NCBI GenBank assembly: GCA_013365325.1
Contig: JABVXV010000349.1
Location: 1 to 63,420, forward strand
Direction: 5' to 3'
DNA: 63,420 nucleotides
Source: Dipetalonema caudispina
Taxonomy: Eukaryota > Nematoda > Chromadorea > Rhabditida > Onchocercidae
In this document: positions 26,591 through 40,600 of the stretch, piece by piece
How positions within the stretch are numbered: position 1 is the stretch's first letter
How the letters are laid out: every line of letters starts with the position of its first letter
Translations under genes and position numbers: made by a program
Notes under the pieces: model-generated
Databases searched by the model: none
Told to the model about the DNA's origin: nothing
The model's input: the letters and a program-made list of their open reading frames with translations, nothing else

Positions 26591-28592
26591 GAAATTTCAA
26601 CATATTGATGATGTGAACGTTTGTCCTGAAAATTACGCTTTCACGGAGCTGTTTTCCGGATTATTATGACTTAAATAGGATCAAAAGACGATAAGAGATG
26701 CGCCAATCACGTTGTAATTTATGTGAATGTCCTCAGATATTAGTTGAGCATTAATCATTCATTAATCAATATGGTGTTGGTTAGTCTACAGAATATATTT
26801 TTTTCTCTTTGAATTAGTAAAATTGTGGTATTTTTTGTTTCCGCTCGAAGGATGAAGAAAGTTTTCATGCCTCGTGAATCGTGGGATTAGAAAGGTTATT
26901 AAAAAAGGGTCAGATCACAATGCAAATACAGGACTTCTTACCAGTCAGGAAGAATGATGAGTCGGAAAAAAATGATGCTTGATGACTTGTCAGTTGGGAG
27001 AAAAAACTAAATTTTTGAATGATGCATTTGAATTCGTTGAATATGAGTTTATTTTAAGCATCATACTTTAGCTTTTAACTTAATGTCATGAGAAATGATT
27101 AAATAAGGTTGAGGTCTGCTGGCAAAAGTGATATTCCATACATCTTAAGTTGTTCATTCACGAATTTATTTATTAAAGTTGAAAAATTAAACTATAATTG
27201 TCGAAAGTCCTATTTTTTATATACATTATTGCAATCATATATGTAATTGTTTCCCTTAGAAGTTCACTTCCGGTTTAAATTTTGAATTATAATTTTGACC
27301 AATAAATTATTAAGTAATTGTACTGTCATTTTTCGCGATATATTTCCTTCCCGTCCATAAATCTGTCCTTCTTAGATTATAATACGGTGATTTATGATGA
27401 TAAAGCAAATTAAGAGCTTTGTACGATAAATGTTCATTTAGCAAATCTAAATAATAAGGGGATGACATAGCACCACAATATCAATCATCGGAATTATTCT
27501 TGACCATTTTCGGATTATCTTCGATAAGTGAAACTTTATTTTCGATAACTTGTTCCATAAATATAGTCACGGACCTGTTATTTTTCGCTGCTGGAGGACA
27601 TTCTCGAACAAACAGTGGAAATCCTTCAGTCAGTTTAACAAAGAATGGATCTTCACTATTCAATTCGGGTTTAAAATTTAAAAACGCACTGAAGGAGTGA
27701 TTACTTTTTATCCGACTGATGCAACCGGAGAGTATTGTCATCAAAGGCGGAGCTCACTGCCGACGGCATACGAAGATGACAACAACGACAACGACGACAT
27801 GAAAAACAATCTATGAGCTATCCGATCCACGAAATAGACCAAACCTCCTCCTCTTCCTCCTCCTCCTCCTCCTCCTCCTTCTCCTCCTCCTCCTCCTCCT
27901 CCCCTCCTCCTTGTGCACATTTACTTGATGCTGTTGCTTCCGTTGCTATTGCTCCATGTCACTTTGCATATTTCGATCGATTAAAACTTGATCGGATCAT
28001 TTCTAACTTGATCCAAAAATTTTAGTTAAAGTTTGAGTTTTTAGCGATATATGGCTTAGTTTATTCGTTTTCGTTCCTTTTATCGTAACAATTTATGTAT
28101 ATTTAATAATAATTGGAAATATTTTGCCACTTCTGAACTCTTTCATTTTTTTCTTACTTCGACTTTAGTTAGTGGACTACATAGATGTCGAATCTGACTC
28201 GTTATGTCTACATCAAGTTCTGCGTTTGTAATGTTGTGGTATATGTCAAGTTCTACGTGTAATATGAAATGCTGATAAGCTTTGAAATTTTTGTTTTGCC
28301 CAATTATTAAACACTTTTTCCGGTCATAATAATTCAACAGTTTATTGTTGTGCCGAGGCATATGTGAGTAGTCTGATCATCAAAAATCAAAATTTAGCAG
28401 TGTTTTGTGAAAAAGCTGTTATTATGTTCTGAATAATTATATCTAGAGTGAGTTTTTATTTTGTACGTAATCAAATTCGATAAATTGATGCTTATACTGA
28501 TAGCATGCTGATAGCATGCGTGAAATCCGCTGCGTATTATCTACCCATGTTGGAATTTAGTAATACCGCGTTAAATGATCATCATTATACTT
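26591..28592. other. Intergenic region before the beta-rich protein gene
   Basis: Two kilobases without a supported gene. A minus-strand open frame at 27481-27744 contains a protein-like stretch (RECPPAAKNNRSVTIFMEQV) but has no start context, splice partner or family match. The TCC microsatellite lies at 27845-27911. The 3' end should include the promoter of the gene at 28649. Confidence 0.5.
27845..27911. repeat. (TCC)n microsatellite
   Basis: About 67 bp of TCC/CTC repeats with two single-unit interruptions (CTTCC and CCTTCT). In one forward frame it encodes a poly-serine run, which is a repeat artefact. Confidence 0.95.
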
Positions 28593-28648
28593 CTTAACAT
28601 TGCAGCCTTAAATATAATTAGTTCAATTTGCTAATCTCGGTTAAATAA
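28593..28648 (+). promoter_or_regulatory. Probable trans-splice acceptor and 5' UTR
   Basis: TTCTTAACATTGCAG ends at 28605, giving a 43-base leader before ATG 28649. No upstream coding exon was found, so spliced-leader addition is the likely use. Confidence 0.5.
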
Positions 28649-31600
28649 ATGGCGCAAAGTCATATCGATATAGATTCATTGCTAGAGGATTACGCATGGC
28701 GGCATTTCAAAGATATTCAAAGTTTACGCAAGACACGTTTGGATGATTTTAAAAGTCTCGAAAAAGAAGACGTGGAATTTATTTTGGTATGTTTCCAATT
28801 CTTTAGATTTAATGACGTGGCAAGCAAACTATCTCGCATTTTTCATTTTTCTATTTTTTTTTCATTGAAATCTCAATTAGCAATTTCTTTAACTGTTTTG
28901 ACTATTTTTAAATTTCTGTTAATTCATTTTTTTGAAATTCACTATTATTACTAATCATTTTTGAAATCATAGACGAAGTTTTCTCTTTCGAATTTATTGC
29001 CAATTTTTTCTGTGACTACGTTTTAATGATAACACTAATTGCATAAGATTTTTTTTTTCCAATTTATCAATTAATCATATTTTCATCTTTCGTATTGTGC
29101 ATTGCGAAACAATTTTATACGAACGTTGCAAACGTATTTGATTTATTTTTTTTTTTGGGAAAGAAGGAAGTTAGTTAATTGTAAAAAAGAAAACTTTTCA
29201 TAAAATTCCAAATTTTTCCCTGCTATTATTATTGTTTCCTATCAATTTTTTAATTTTGATCAATTGAAAAGATTAAAATAACTTTAAGCATAATCGAACA
29301 AAATGTTATACATTATGTCAATTCTAAACTAATTTTATATTTGTTTAAGAGGAGTACTAATTATTTCATTTTCACTTATTCAAATTTCAACTTAATACAA
29401 TTCTAATCATTTAGCTATTTAGTTCATCTGGAAATCATTGAAATTAACTGCTTGTTTATAACATTACCATCATATCATCTTACATTCATGACAATAGTTG
29501 CGCGAAAGAAATCATTTGATACTTCTCAAACAAACAAAATTTGCAACGAATAATTTGCCGTCAACAAATCGACTGATATCCATCTCTCTTCAATTCTTTC
29601 ATGTTTAACGGTTGACAGTGACAGAGTAGTATCGTTGATGCTGATGTATTTCTTATCAGATCAACAAAATTGTTTTTATCGTTTGGTTGGAATGAAACAG
29701 TTAGTTGGTTGTAAGAATGAATTTTCGAAAGAAAAAATCAATCTCAAACATAATATTTCAATTTGTCATCTAAAAAAAGAAACGATAAATTCAGTAATTT
29801 CATCTCACAGTGAAGTATGATAACTAAGAAGTTCAAACCAAAACTGATATATTATTATTTTTTGAGATTTTTTGCCTTCCATATTTCACATATATGGTTT
29901 TGGTTGTTTTTTATTAAATTTGATCAATACAAGTAATTTATGGATTAAAATTTGCAACTATTTATAAATTTATTCAACTCATTTCATCGATTTTGATTTT
30001 AGATTTGTTATTATATAAAATCATTTCCATTTATTTTCTTCATTTTCAAGTATATTGTGATACATTTTTAAAGTGATTGTTGTTTTTCCTCTTTTTTAAA
30101 TCTTATGGTTGCATAGCAACAAAAACAAAAAAAAATGTTGCTGTAGTAAAGCAACTGTTTCATTCTTTTTTCCACCTTCTGTTTCCCTCTCCATCTCCCC
30201 TACGTTTTAAATTTGTTGAGGAAATAGATTTAGGAAAATAAACTGAAACTTTGTTTCAAACTTATATATGTATATAATATGTTGAACATTTTGAAGCAAA
30301 CTTTAAATTACTTAAGAATATCATGTAGATAACGTAGAATTCATCTGTAAAGTATTATTATATCAATAACCTTTCGAAGTAATGAAAATGAAATGGTATA
30401 GGAAATATCATCAGATGAAATGTTGTGAGGAATTAATCAGTGCTCCATTGAAATGCTTGGCTTAAACAACACAAGCAGTAAATATTTTCGCTTGATTAAC
30501 TTTTCTTCCCTCCACTCAGATGATTTATTATGCTTCTAATGGATGGATATTCAATGATTCAGAATATTACTGTCTAATTTATGAGAAAGTAATATCCTCG
30601 TAATGTCAACATAATTGCTTTGGTTTATAGTGATGCTTCGGATCTCTACAAATGCTATTTTTCTCGATCTATGAAACATTTAATATTGAAATTATGTGAA
30701 ATAGGCAAAATAGATCTTATCTGACTCATTCATCGAGAGAGAAAGGGGTAGAGAACTGTTAATGTTGATTTTAAAATTATATCCCTCTTTCGAATTTACT
30801 AATCCGATGTTAGGAAAGCATCATATTTCCCAATCTGAAGTTGCTACCTGAACTGCTTGCAATATGGTGCTAATCGGGTTGGTAAATATAAAGCTCGAAC
30901 TTTTCGCTCTCAGTTGCTACTACCCATCCATCACGATGACTACTTCACTTCTATAAGTGAGAATATTTTCTCCCTCAGTGTGGAACAGTACCCTTTCAGA
31001 TCATCATCTATCACTCTTCATTCTATTTTAGTAATATCATCGAATAAAAATATTCCTTTTAAATGACAAAAAACTTTGTAAAGAGTAAAAAAGATAGAAT
31101 AAAAGAGAAAAAATGAATATTTAAAAAAAATTCCCACTAATTGAATCTGAATTATTGTGTACAAGTTTATTTTGTATGAATAATTTGCCAATGGATGTGT
31201 TTACCTCCATACAATCATATTAGCAAAAAATGACAGAAAGAAGCAGATGGAACATTTTTGTATAGAATATTTCAGAATGCTATAGGAGGATAAAAGCTGA
31301 CAAAAATATCGAAGTCAAATTATGGGAAATTCCAAGAAAAATCGATTAAGAGGAAGATAAAATATATATTTCAGAGGAAAAATACGATTAATTTTATATC
31401 TAAATTTTTTTAATAGGATTTTAAAATGTATATTTAGTGATAGCATAATAATGATAATGATGATGCTAATAGAGCATCGGAGGAAAAAGAATGAAAAAGA
31501 AGAATCGATTGAAATGTGGAAAACATTCCTTGAAGTAGTCATTTCAGGAGAATGAAAAATGAAAAGAAAGCTTAGTAAGTTTAAACTACCCGTCAATCAA

Positions 31601-34600
31601 ATAGTTGCTTCAGGGCTACATCTATCCATATTTCCGCTCTGCAAATTGCTCGAGCAAAAGGATGGAGAAATGCGGGGAATAATTATCATTTCCATTTGGA
31701 CTTCTCCGAGAGCAGGTGTTTTGGTGGTAAAACCAAAAGCATTTGCTTTAATCATTCTCATTTTATTCCCATAAAGAAAACAATTTTATCTGTGCTTGAA
31801 AAAGAAGATTTAAAAAAATTATGGGACGAAAATATGAAAACTATGAAAACTTTGGGAAAATTTTTAAATAAATTTCTGAAAAATTAATAAATTACACATT
31901 ACTGTTTTATTTCCAAATTGTAACAAAATAAATTTCATGCAAAAGTTCTTCCACTTTAAAATTACTCTGTCCCCTTCTTTGGTTTTTTGCTAAAACTTCA
32001 TGATTCTATTTTCGGAAATTTATTTTACGGAAATTATTTCGTTAAGAAAAGTAAAGATGAAATTTCTAGGCCAAAAACAGGTTTGTATCAAAATTATCAG
32101 TAGGAATAATTCGACATTTTCGTCATTTTAATGTTTATCAGTTGAAATAAAGGAGCATGCAAATAGTATTGTCGATGCAATTAAAATTTTCATAATAATT
32201 GTTAATAATTAAAAGGCGAAAAAAACGAAGCTTACGTAGTGTATGAAATCAGATCGGAATATTTTTAGCCGATTTACTGGCTAGTACGAGCCATTTCCAT
32301 TAATTTTATCGTTTATTTTGATACTCTAACATTTTATGGTTAATGGGATTTCGGATTCTTCACTAAAAATACTTTTTTTTTTCTACCAGAATAGTTCGAG
32401 CTTCTGCCATTAAGTTTGGGTTTCGAATTTTTCCTATCGTGGTACTTAACCCTTCTTTACTTTAAAGAGCTAATGAGTATGACGAGAGAAAGAAAGTATT
32501 GCATATGCGTTTCTCAGTACAAACAAATTGCTCTTGTTAGCATCTGTCTTTTGTTCATCATTGAAACTTGTCCATCATTTTTTTTAAGGTAAAGAATACA
32601 ATAAATCGATTACCGTATTCGATTATTTATGAATGGAAAAGAATAAAATTCATTTGTAGAATCAATTTGGATACTTTATGTAAGAAAGTTTTCAAGGCAT
32701 TATATATCATAACGTTTTTCACAATATAACTTCTATGTTTATATTTGAATTTATTTAACATTAATTAAATAAAACCATCCAAATGGGAAAGTTACCCAAC
32801 CCTACCCTTCCACCCTTTTACGCATTTCCTTAGTTGATTTTAGGAATTTCCTACAAAATGAAGCTGTAATAATCTAAGGCATTCACTTCACGGAGAGCGC
32901 AACTGGTCATCAGCAATGCATGCGATGCCGATGATATGGCATCTGATCACAATCGTCTGTATTTCCCATTCTTTCTTCCACCCAAAAAAAGGGAAGGAAA
33001 GATGGTATTATAGCACATATCCATTCTTTTTTCCTTTCTTCCAAACCAAATCAAACACTTCCGTACCAGGGACAAAAAAAAAAAAAAAAATCACAATAAA
33101 AAACTTCCCGATAGTTCCTTACTACGGGAGAAAAATTTGAAAAATTCGATATTATCAATGGTTATAGCTGTTATATTCGTAAATTAAATTGACGGATTCA
33201 GTAATAAAAACATTCTAAATAAGTGGAAAAATTCCTCTGTTGATAAGACCATTTAAAATTACAGTGCCGTAATTAACGTCTCATTACTTGCCCATGGCCC
33301 ATGTTTGTCACTTTTATCTGATTCCATTCACATATATGAAGCTTTAAAACATTATGCTTTAACGTATTCGATCTACTTTCCATTTTTTTAAACATTTATT
33401 TCGTCTATTACTATATTTCCGTAAGAATTGACCGACCACTTGTCTGACCATATTGTTAATTTCATTTATACTGTATTTCAAAGTTTCTTCAAACCAAATA
33501 ACTCTATATGATTTATCATGAATTATTACATAGTTAAATTTGTTTTGAAGAAAAATTCGTCACGAGAAAAGCTTATCATTAAATGTTTTCAGATTCCATT
33601 TCACTCCATCCCTTCCTTTTATTTTCTATCATTAATGTTAACTCCTTTATGCTACGTAGTTTTAATTTTAGCAATCGAAATAATCGACGAATCAAATAAA
33701 AATCAGAAATGCACTTTATACTTCCTCTATTGAAAGTAGAAAAGTTGGCACTTCCTCCTAACGTGCAAAATAATACTCAAGGAAGAATTTTCCAGATATA
33801 AATATAACTGTAATCACTAAAAAAATAAGAACTTTTTTGTTCAGAAGTTCCAAAAAAGAACAAAATATCATAAGTTGTTAAATGAACAAAAATGTTTTTT
33901 TAAAAAAAGAAAAAATAAGAACTGATGCTTGATAAATTTCAGCGATTTATATTGCTATACGGAAGTTTCATCCAGAACAAATAAAACATCTCGGATGTTT
34001 ATTTCCATCTCAGATGGAATGCTTAGCGTAAGAATTTAGCTATTTTGGACTATTCCGAGTTATAGTGTTTCGGATCCTTCAAGTTTTCAACTTATTAAAA
34101 ACTGTCCGAAATTACCTCCCTGTTATAATTATTGTTGTTTTTTTTTCTCTCAATTAGCTTCATATACTTCCCTTTTTATTGTTGTTGTTTTTTTTTTTTT
34201 TTTTTTTGAATTGAATTTTCTAGCAATCAAAAGAAAATGAAGTTACCGTAATCGACAGCACATAAGTGCATCATCGTCATCCTATCATGTTCGTTCGTTT
34301 GTTCATTCTCCATTTCACAACTCCCATTAAACGTCACCATCATCTGATGTCCTCTCTCTCCTTCTTCTTCGCCTGGCCCAATTGTTATCGTTTCACTTTT
34401 TCTATCAACCGATTGAATGAACAGGGGAGAATTTACAAATTTAGCGCATTTTTAATAAAATTCTTGAAATTATTTAATGTCTAAGAGTTAGGTAAGTAAG
34501 CGCAAAGTTGCAAATTGATTTATGGAATGAGAGTCTGAGAATTTACGAGTGATAGCGTAATGATTTTATGAAATCTATTGATGAATATTAATGAATGAAT

Positions 34601-37600
34601 ATTTCGGTTTTGCAATTAATCCAAAAATTTTGGTACAGACATTAGAAATATCCGGAAATGTTTAGCAAGAAAATTTTTCCGTTTTCCAAAACAATTTTCA
34701 AATTTAAACTAGTGGTAATATGAAGTTTTAATTGGTTGGCAAAATTATAATTTAAATCAATCAATAATGGGACAATAATTACTGGTAGTTACTGTCTGCG
34801 TAACCTAGCTACATATACTTTATATACTTTTCAATATAGACAAATTAGTCAGTTTCGCATGGAATGAAATTTATTGATACTTTGTTGGAAATGAAAACTA
34901 ACAGCAATACACACAAATGTAATTTGAAAAGTATATAATACAAAAATGGATGAATAGAAAAATATTTTTTCTTGTAATATTGTTTCCTGTTAGTTTTGTA
35001 ATGGACTGCAAGTATATAAGTGAAGAAATTCGAAAATTTAATTTTCTGATGATTGAATTGAATTATGTAAAAGGTGTAGTTTTTTTAAAAATGTGCTCTA
35101 ACAACATGAAAATCTATCAGTAAGTTAATTTTAGTTTTGGAAAAAGCCATTAATATATATGCAGTAAATGGGAAAAGGGAATAATTAGTAGCAATTACTT
35201 TTGAGTTAGCTTTTAGTTTAATTATTTCGCAGCCAAAAACTCCCTTATATATTAACTAATTGTCATTTCTTTAAAATTTTGCCATATTTTTCATTACATC
35301 TCTAAGGAATTTATTTCTTTCTTGGAAAATTACTTGAGAAAATAGAAGTTAAATTTTGCTAGCAAATATATTTTGAGAAATTTATATTTATTATTTGTAC
35401 CACTATTTTCAAGGAATAGAAATCAAAATTTTCTTAGCAAATATATTTCTACCATTCATTATATGTTAGAAGAATTTATTTAGTATTTGGAAAGCTATTT
35501 TTCAAAAATTGAAATTAAAACTTTTTTATGAATGAATTATTATTTTGGTTTGTAAGGAAGTTTAAAATGTTAATCGATCCAACGTAACATTACCGAAAGA
35601 TGGTGGCACTTATCGCATTAGCCAGTGGAATTCCATTGGGACTGGTAAATGGGTTCGGAACTCAATTAGCATCATTTTAGCATTTTATACAACTACCGCC
35701 AAGTCTCCTTCCTTCCATTTCTTCTCTTTCTTCTTTTGAATCATCTTCTATCCTTTCTCCCATCTCTTTAAAATGGCGATTTTTAGTTTTCACTGGAAAA
35801 TTATCAATTAAGCATAATTCTCGAAAATTCAAAACAAAATAAATCCTCTTTTTCCTCCGTTTCTTCTACACCCGTTGAAATATTATTATCTGTGATAAAA
35901 TTGACGCTGGGAAGAGATAATAATGGTAAAATCAACATTAGAAAACTGATAACAATGACAAAACCAACGCTGGAAAGTGATCATCGATGCTGAAAATTTG
36001 ATAAAATCAACAAAGAATCCAGTTTTATCAAAAATATCCATAAGAGCTCCTGCAGTTGCTCAAATTTACGTTTAGAAGAAAAGTATTAAAAAATAACATT
36101 AAAATTTAGTGAAATCAAAAAGTTAATCGGAACAAATTGGGTTCCTTTCAAATTTGATTGTTTTCCAGAAAAATTTCCTACTAGAAAACTTATTAACTTA
36201 TCAATATTATTTAATTATTTCTAGAATTTAATTATGCACAAAAAATAATGATATAATTGCTTTTGTGAAAAATGTTTGCTGCAGAAATTTATTTCCTCAA
36301 ACAAAAGCAATTCATAAAATTCAAGTACTATCACAAAGGAGCATAATTTTTAGTACGATATGGAATGATTATTTGTCAATTAATTTGGTACGACAGATAC
36401 TCGAAGTGTCACGTAATGATACGTCAGTGTAACGTAACCTTATGTTTTAGCCATCTGGTTTCAATCATCCATTTAGAAATTGTTAATGACTCATCAGGAT
36501 TAAGGTTATTATCAATCCGCAATAAACAAACAAGTATCATTATCCTTTACTCTTCGGCCTTTCCGTCCCTATTCTTATCTTAATCGTTCAAAATTACTGT
36601 GATGATAACGATAAAATACAGGTCGGATTTCAATGAAAGTCTAATTATATCTGAGATACCGATCTTTTCGGGAATATTTATTTGTTGTTGACATAACTAT
36701 AAGGTAAATATAGCCAGGCTTTTGCTATTTTATCTACGTTCCTAACTGTCTTAACCATTTATTTCATTATATCTGTTGCTTAGCTACCATTTATTGTAAG
36801 CTTAAGATTAGGCAGTTTTTAGTTTCTGGTATTTCGTTACATTCAGTTTAATTTGTAATTCAGTTTAATTTGTCATAATCTTTTTTTTAGACTAGTATTT
36901 TTGTCTTTTTTCTGTCATTTAAATCAAACGATTATAGAATCGGCGTAAATTGGTAGTGAGACACGAGGAACCACAGTATTCCCAGTTGAACTGTCAAGGA
37001 GCTCGTCCGTTTACATTATTCAAATCGATTTATACAAATAATACTGATCGATCGCAGGAATATTCGTTCAAAACTGAGCGTACTACCGAAAGTTTATGCA
37101 GTGTTATACGTGAACAAGGTTATATGATCGGTGGTGAAACTGAATTGACTCTAAAAACACCATGTTTGTTTTTTATTTCCGTTAGAATTTAAAATTTTCG
37201 AAATCTTGGGGATTTTAAAATTAATATAAAGCAGTTTAAATTCGCCACACAACTTTGTAAGGCAATATTTAATGTTAAGGAGAGAGAGCAAGAGAAGGTA
37301 TATAATTTTCAAACAAAATATGATGTAATCACTCAATCTGTTGGATATTTAACTTATCGATCTATTACCAGCCTGTCCATTATTTTTGTTTACTGCCTGT
37401 CCGGTACTTTTATTTAACAGTCCACCCGTTATTTTTGTTCATAGCCTCTCCGGTATTTTTATCTCGTGGCCTGTCCGGCATTTCCGTTTACCAGTTTGTC
37501 TAGTATTTTTGTTTACCATTCTGTACTTACTCTCCCTTGGATATATATATGTTTGTGTGAAATGTTAATAGGATGTGAAACAAATTTATTTAGTTTTGAA

Positions 37601-40600
37601 AATGGGTCGAAGCAATTCTTTGCGCTGAAATCAAATATTTTATGAAATTTTAATTCTTTCTTTTACAAACGCTCATGAAATTTGAAGTTTGTTTGCGGAT
37701 GACTTGTAATTTTAATCCCAAAATTTCAAGTTAAAATTATGGCTGAATTCGAATTTTATCTTGACAGCACCGCAAATTGTTGAAAAAAGCGAAGTGCACT
37801 AGGATAACAGAAACAAACGAAGCGAGAAGAGTTTGAAATTTGGAGAAGTTGGAAGGGTTTGATCCATTTGTTTCCGAAATTTGATAGACTTATATTTCTT
37901 TTTCACGGCCTTAGCTTAAAATAAAGGCATAGACGGTCATATAAAGCAAATTTATGGCAAATTTTTTGAAAAATTGTAAATAATGGAAGGAATTTGATAT
38001 CATTTCGTATCGAAGAGTGCTTTATGCAACGATACCCGCTATGTAAATTTATTGAGATAATACATTTAAATGGGACTGGAAAGAAAAGAAGGAGGGTAGA
38101 GCAAGTATTGCAGAATTTTTTCACACGAGAGGCTTCCCGCTGATTCGTGGAACTTGTCATCTAAACGATCCGGCTTTAACTGTAGTTGTCGGTCAATGAT
38201 CTCCCTTTGATGATTCCTTTTCGGTAATGCCAAAACGATGATAGTGACAACAACAAAGAACAACAAACAAGGTTAAACAAGGTTCCCTATCAAGAAGGAC
38301 GTTAAGGGTAGTTCGAGAAGTTTAAGACGAAGAGAGGGAAATAAATAAACCCTTAGAGGGAAAGGCAAATAAGTGAAAGTAAAAGGAAGGAAGAAGGAGA
38401 GAAATGGAAATCAGCATCAAGTTAAGAAGTGTGTCACTTGTATGGCATATTCCATTGACCTTTTGCCTTGTTTCTCTTCAAATTGAAAATTATTGATTGA
38501 ATTTTCCGTTTTTAACGGAACTACGAGTGGGTGGTAAAAGTTTAAAAGGTCAGATCGATGTGCTTAATTTTATAAGAACAAAATTTTGTATAGTACGGAG
38601 GGGTTTCATGAGGATTCACAGCGATTGAAAGTTTTTCATGCAGGATTTACAACGATTCAAAAGAATTCATAGCGATTGAAAGAGTGCTACGTATGATCAA
38701 TAATGATTGCATATACCAAATTCATGCCTTATTCTGGAATGATAGTAATCGGAATTTGCATTTTTTGTTTTCAATTTCCTTTCATCTTGTCCTGAAAAGA
38801 AAGAAAAAAAACAAAATTAAAGCTTAAAATCGATGAAATTTCATTGATATAAGACCAAAAACGCATTTCTCTTTCTTTCTTCGTTTTCGCAATTTTTTTT
38901 TTTTTTTTTTCTTCTAACATTCGTTTATTTGCCGATCCAATTTGAAAAATGGCAGTTAAATCATTATGTCTGTGATTTATGGGAAAAAAGTGCCAAGCTT
39001 CCCCGTTTTGCGTTTCCTTCTTTTGGCTTTTATTTTCCATTCCATTGGTATGCATGTTAAATAAGGCTTAGGCCAATATTGTTCAATGATTGATTGGACA
39101 ATAAATGAAAGTAAGGTGGCATGCATGCAATTGTTTATTAACGCACGGTGAATTATTTCATTTTTTCAACAAATAAAAGAAAAGAAAAAAAGTATGGTCT
39201 ATAAAAATATGAAGTTAACAAACAGTAACATAAACAACCATATTATTTTTCTACTTATTGTTTGTTATTGTTTGCCGCCCAAATTTGAAGGGGAATTTTG
39301 AGTAGTGATGGTTAAATTGAATGAATGAGTGAGGGAGGGAATAAATGAATTGCAAATCAGTAAATAAGGTGATAAAAAGGTAAATATTCTTAGTTACGAG
39401 CAAAATTAGCTATATTTAATATCAGTTGATGAAGAAATAATGCAGTATGGTATATGATTTTATAATGATTTCCCAGATCACTGGAAACATTTTATTTCTT
39501 TTTAATATCCATTTTTTGAATTAAAAATTTTCTGTTCTTTAACTTTTTTTAAATAAGTAGGTAAGTCATGCTACTTCTTAAAAGACATATTTCTGGAAGT
39601 TAAAAAATTTCTGTTCCGACTCATTGTTTATGCTATTTCTTCTCCCTCTATAATATCACAGGTAAATGTTTTCCTGTCATTACGAGGAACTGGAAAATGT
39701 TTTTTGTATGACTGGGAGAAAGCAAAAGTTCAGAGATTGCTGTATCGAATAGAAATAGTAAAATGAATCTGTAGAATGTTCTTAAATGCTATCAATTCTG
39801 CATCAAATAATGTGTTAGGCAGTAAATGGGTTAAAAGTTCCGGAAAAAAGGAAAGAAAATTCACTGAACTAATTCGAATTTAAATTCGAATATTTAGCCT
39901 AACAAGTTATAGTTTATCATAATAATTTGACAATTTTTGCGTGATTTAGGTGAAATAGCCGAACTGAAAGCAGGTTTCAAGCGTGAAATGAATTTTAATA
40001 ATGTAAATGAAAATACGAAATCAGAAGTAATGTCATGGTCTGTTGATAGTACCGTTGTGGTACCACCGCATTACAAAACGGAAGCTTCAATTATCATTGA
40101 AGAAATGAATTATCATGGCACATACAGTGTTGCTTCAGTGCTGTCCGGTTTGGTGACTATATCGATCAGGAGGTTTGCTGTGTTATAATTTAAATTTTAA
40201 AACCTAATTTGAACAATGAATTAATTAATTTGCAGGCATCAGTCTTTATTTGCGTAGAGCGTTACGAAGTTAAAGAAATTTTATCGAAATTTAAAAAATT
40301 AAAGACGTGATATTAGGAATAGACGCTTAAACGATGCACTTTTATGATAAAATTAAATTTAAAATTGTATTTAGGTAAAGGAAAAGAAAGGAAAATCTGC
40401 TAATTGTTACTTTTCTATACCTGAATTTTAAAGCGTTCAGGCTTAATTTTAGGTTGTTACTTTCTTATCATCATAGTAAATGTTTTAGGAGGAAAGATGG
40501 TGCCCTGGTATTACCCTTAACGATGAATATAGTTGAGATATTTCGGGATCATCTAGAATCAAGAAATGCCAGGAAGGATATTAAAGCAGCTGCTATGATC

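Larger units (their letters stand above)
28787..36937 (+). other. 8.2-kb first intron of the beta-rich protein gene
   Basis: Very long compared with the other introns on the window. I found no exon that fits the phase-0 junction between 28786 and 36938, and no opposite-strand gene. It holds A+T-rich DNA, a poly-T run (34183-34207) and two blocks of degenerate repeats (35.3-35.5 and 35.9-36.0 kb). Confidence 0.6.

Noticed and set aside
27481..27744. 87-codon minus-strand open frame with a protein-like middle
   Set aside because: No acceptor or donor joins it to another exon, it overlaps an equally open plus-strand frame, and no family is recognisable.
31315..31887. Overlapping open frames on both strands
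   Set aside because: None has splice sites matching the 28786/36938 junction phase, and composition is no better than background.
38771..39055. 94-codon minus-strand open frame
   Set aside because: Crosses a poly-T tract read as poly-lysine, with no homology or splice support; it lies in an intron of the beta-rich gene.
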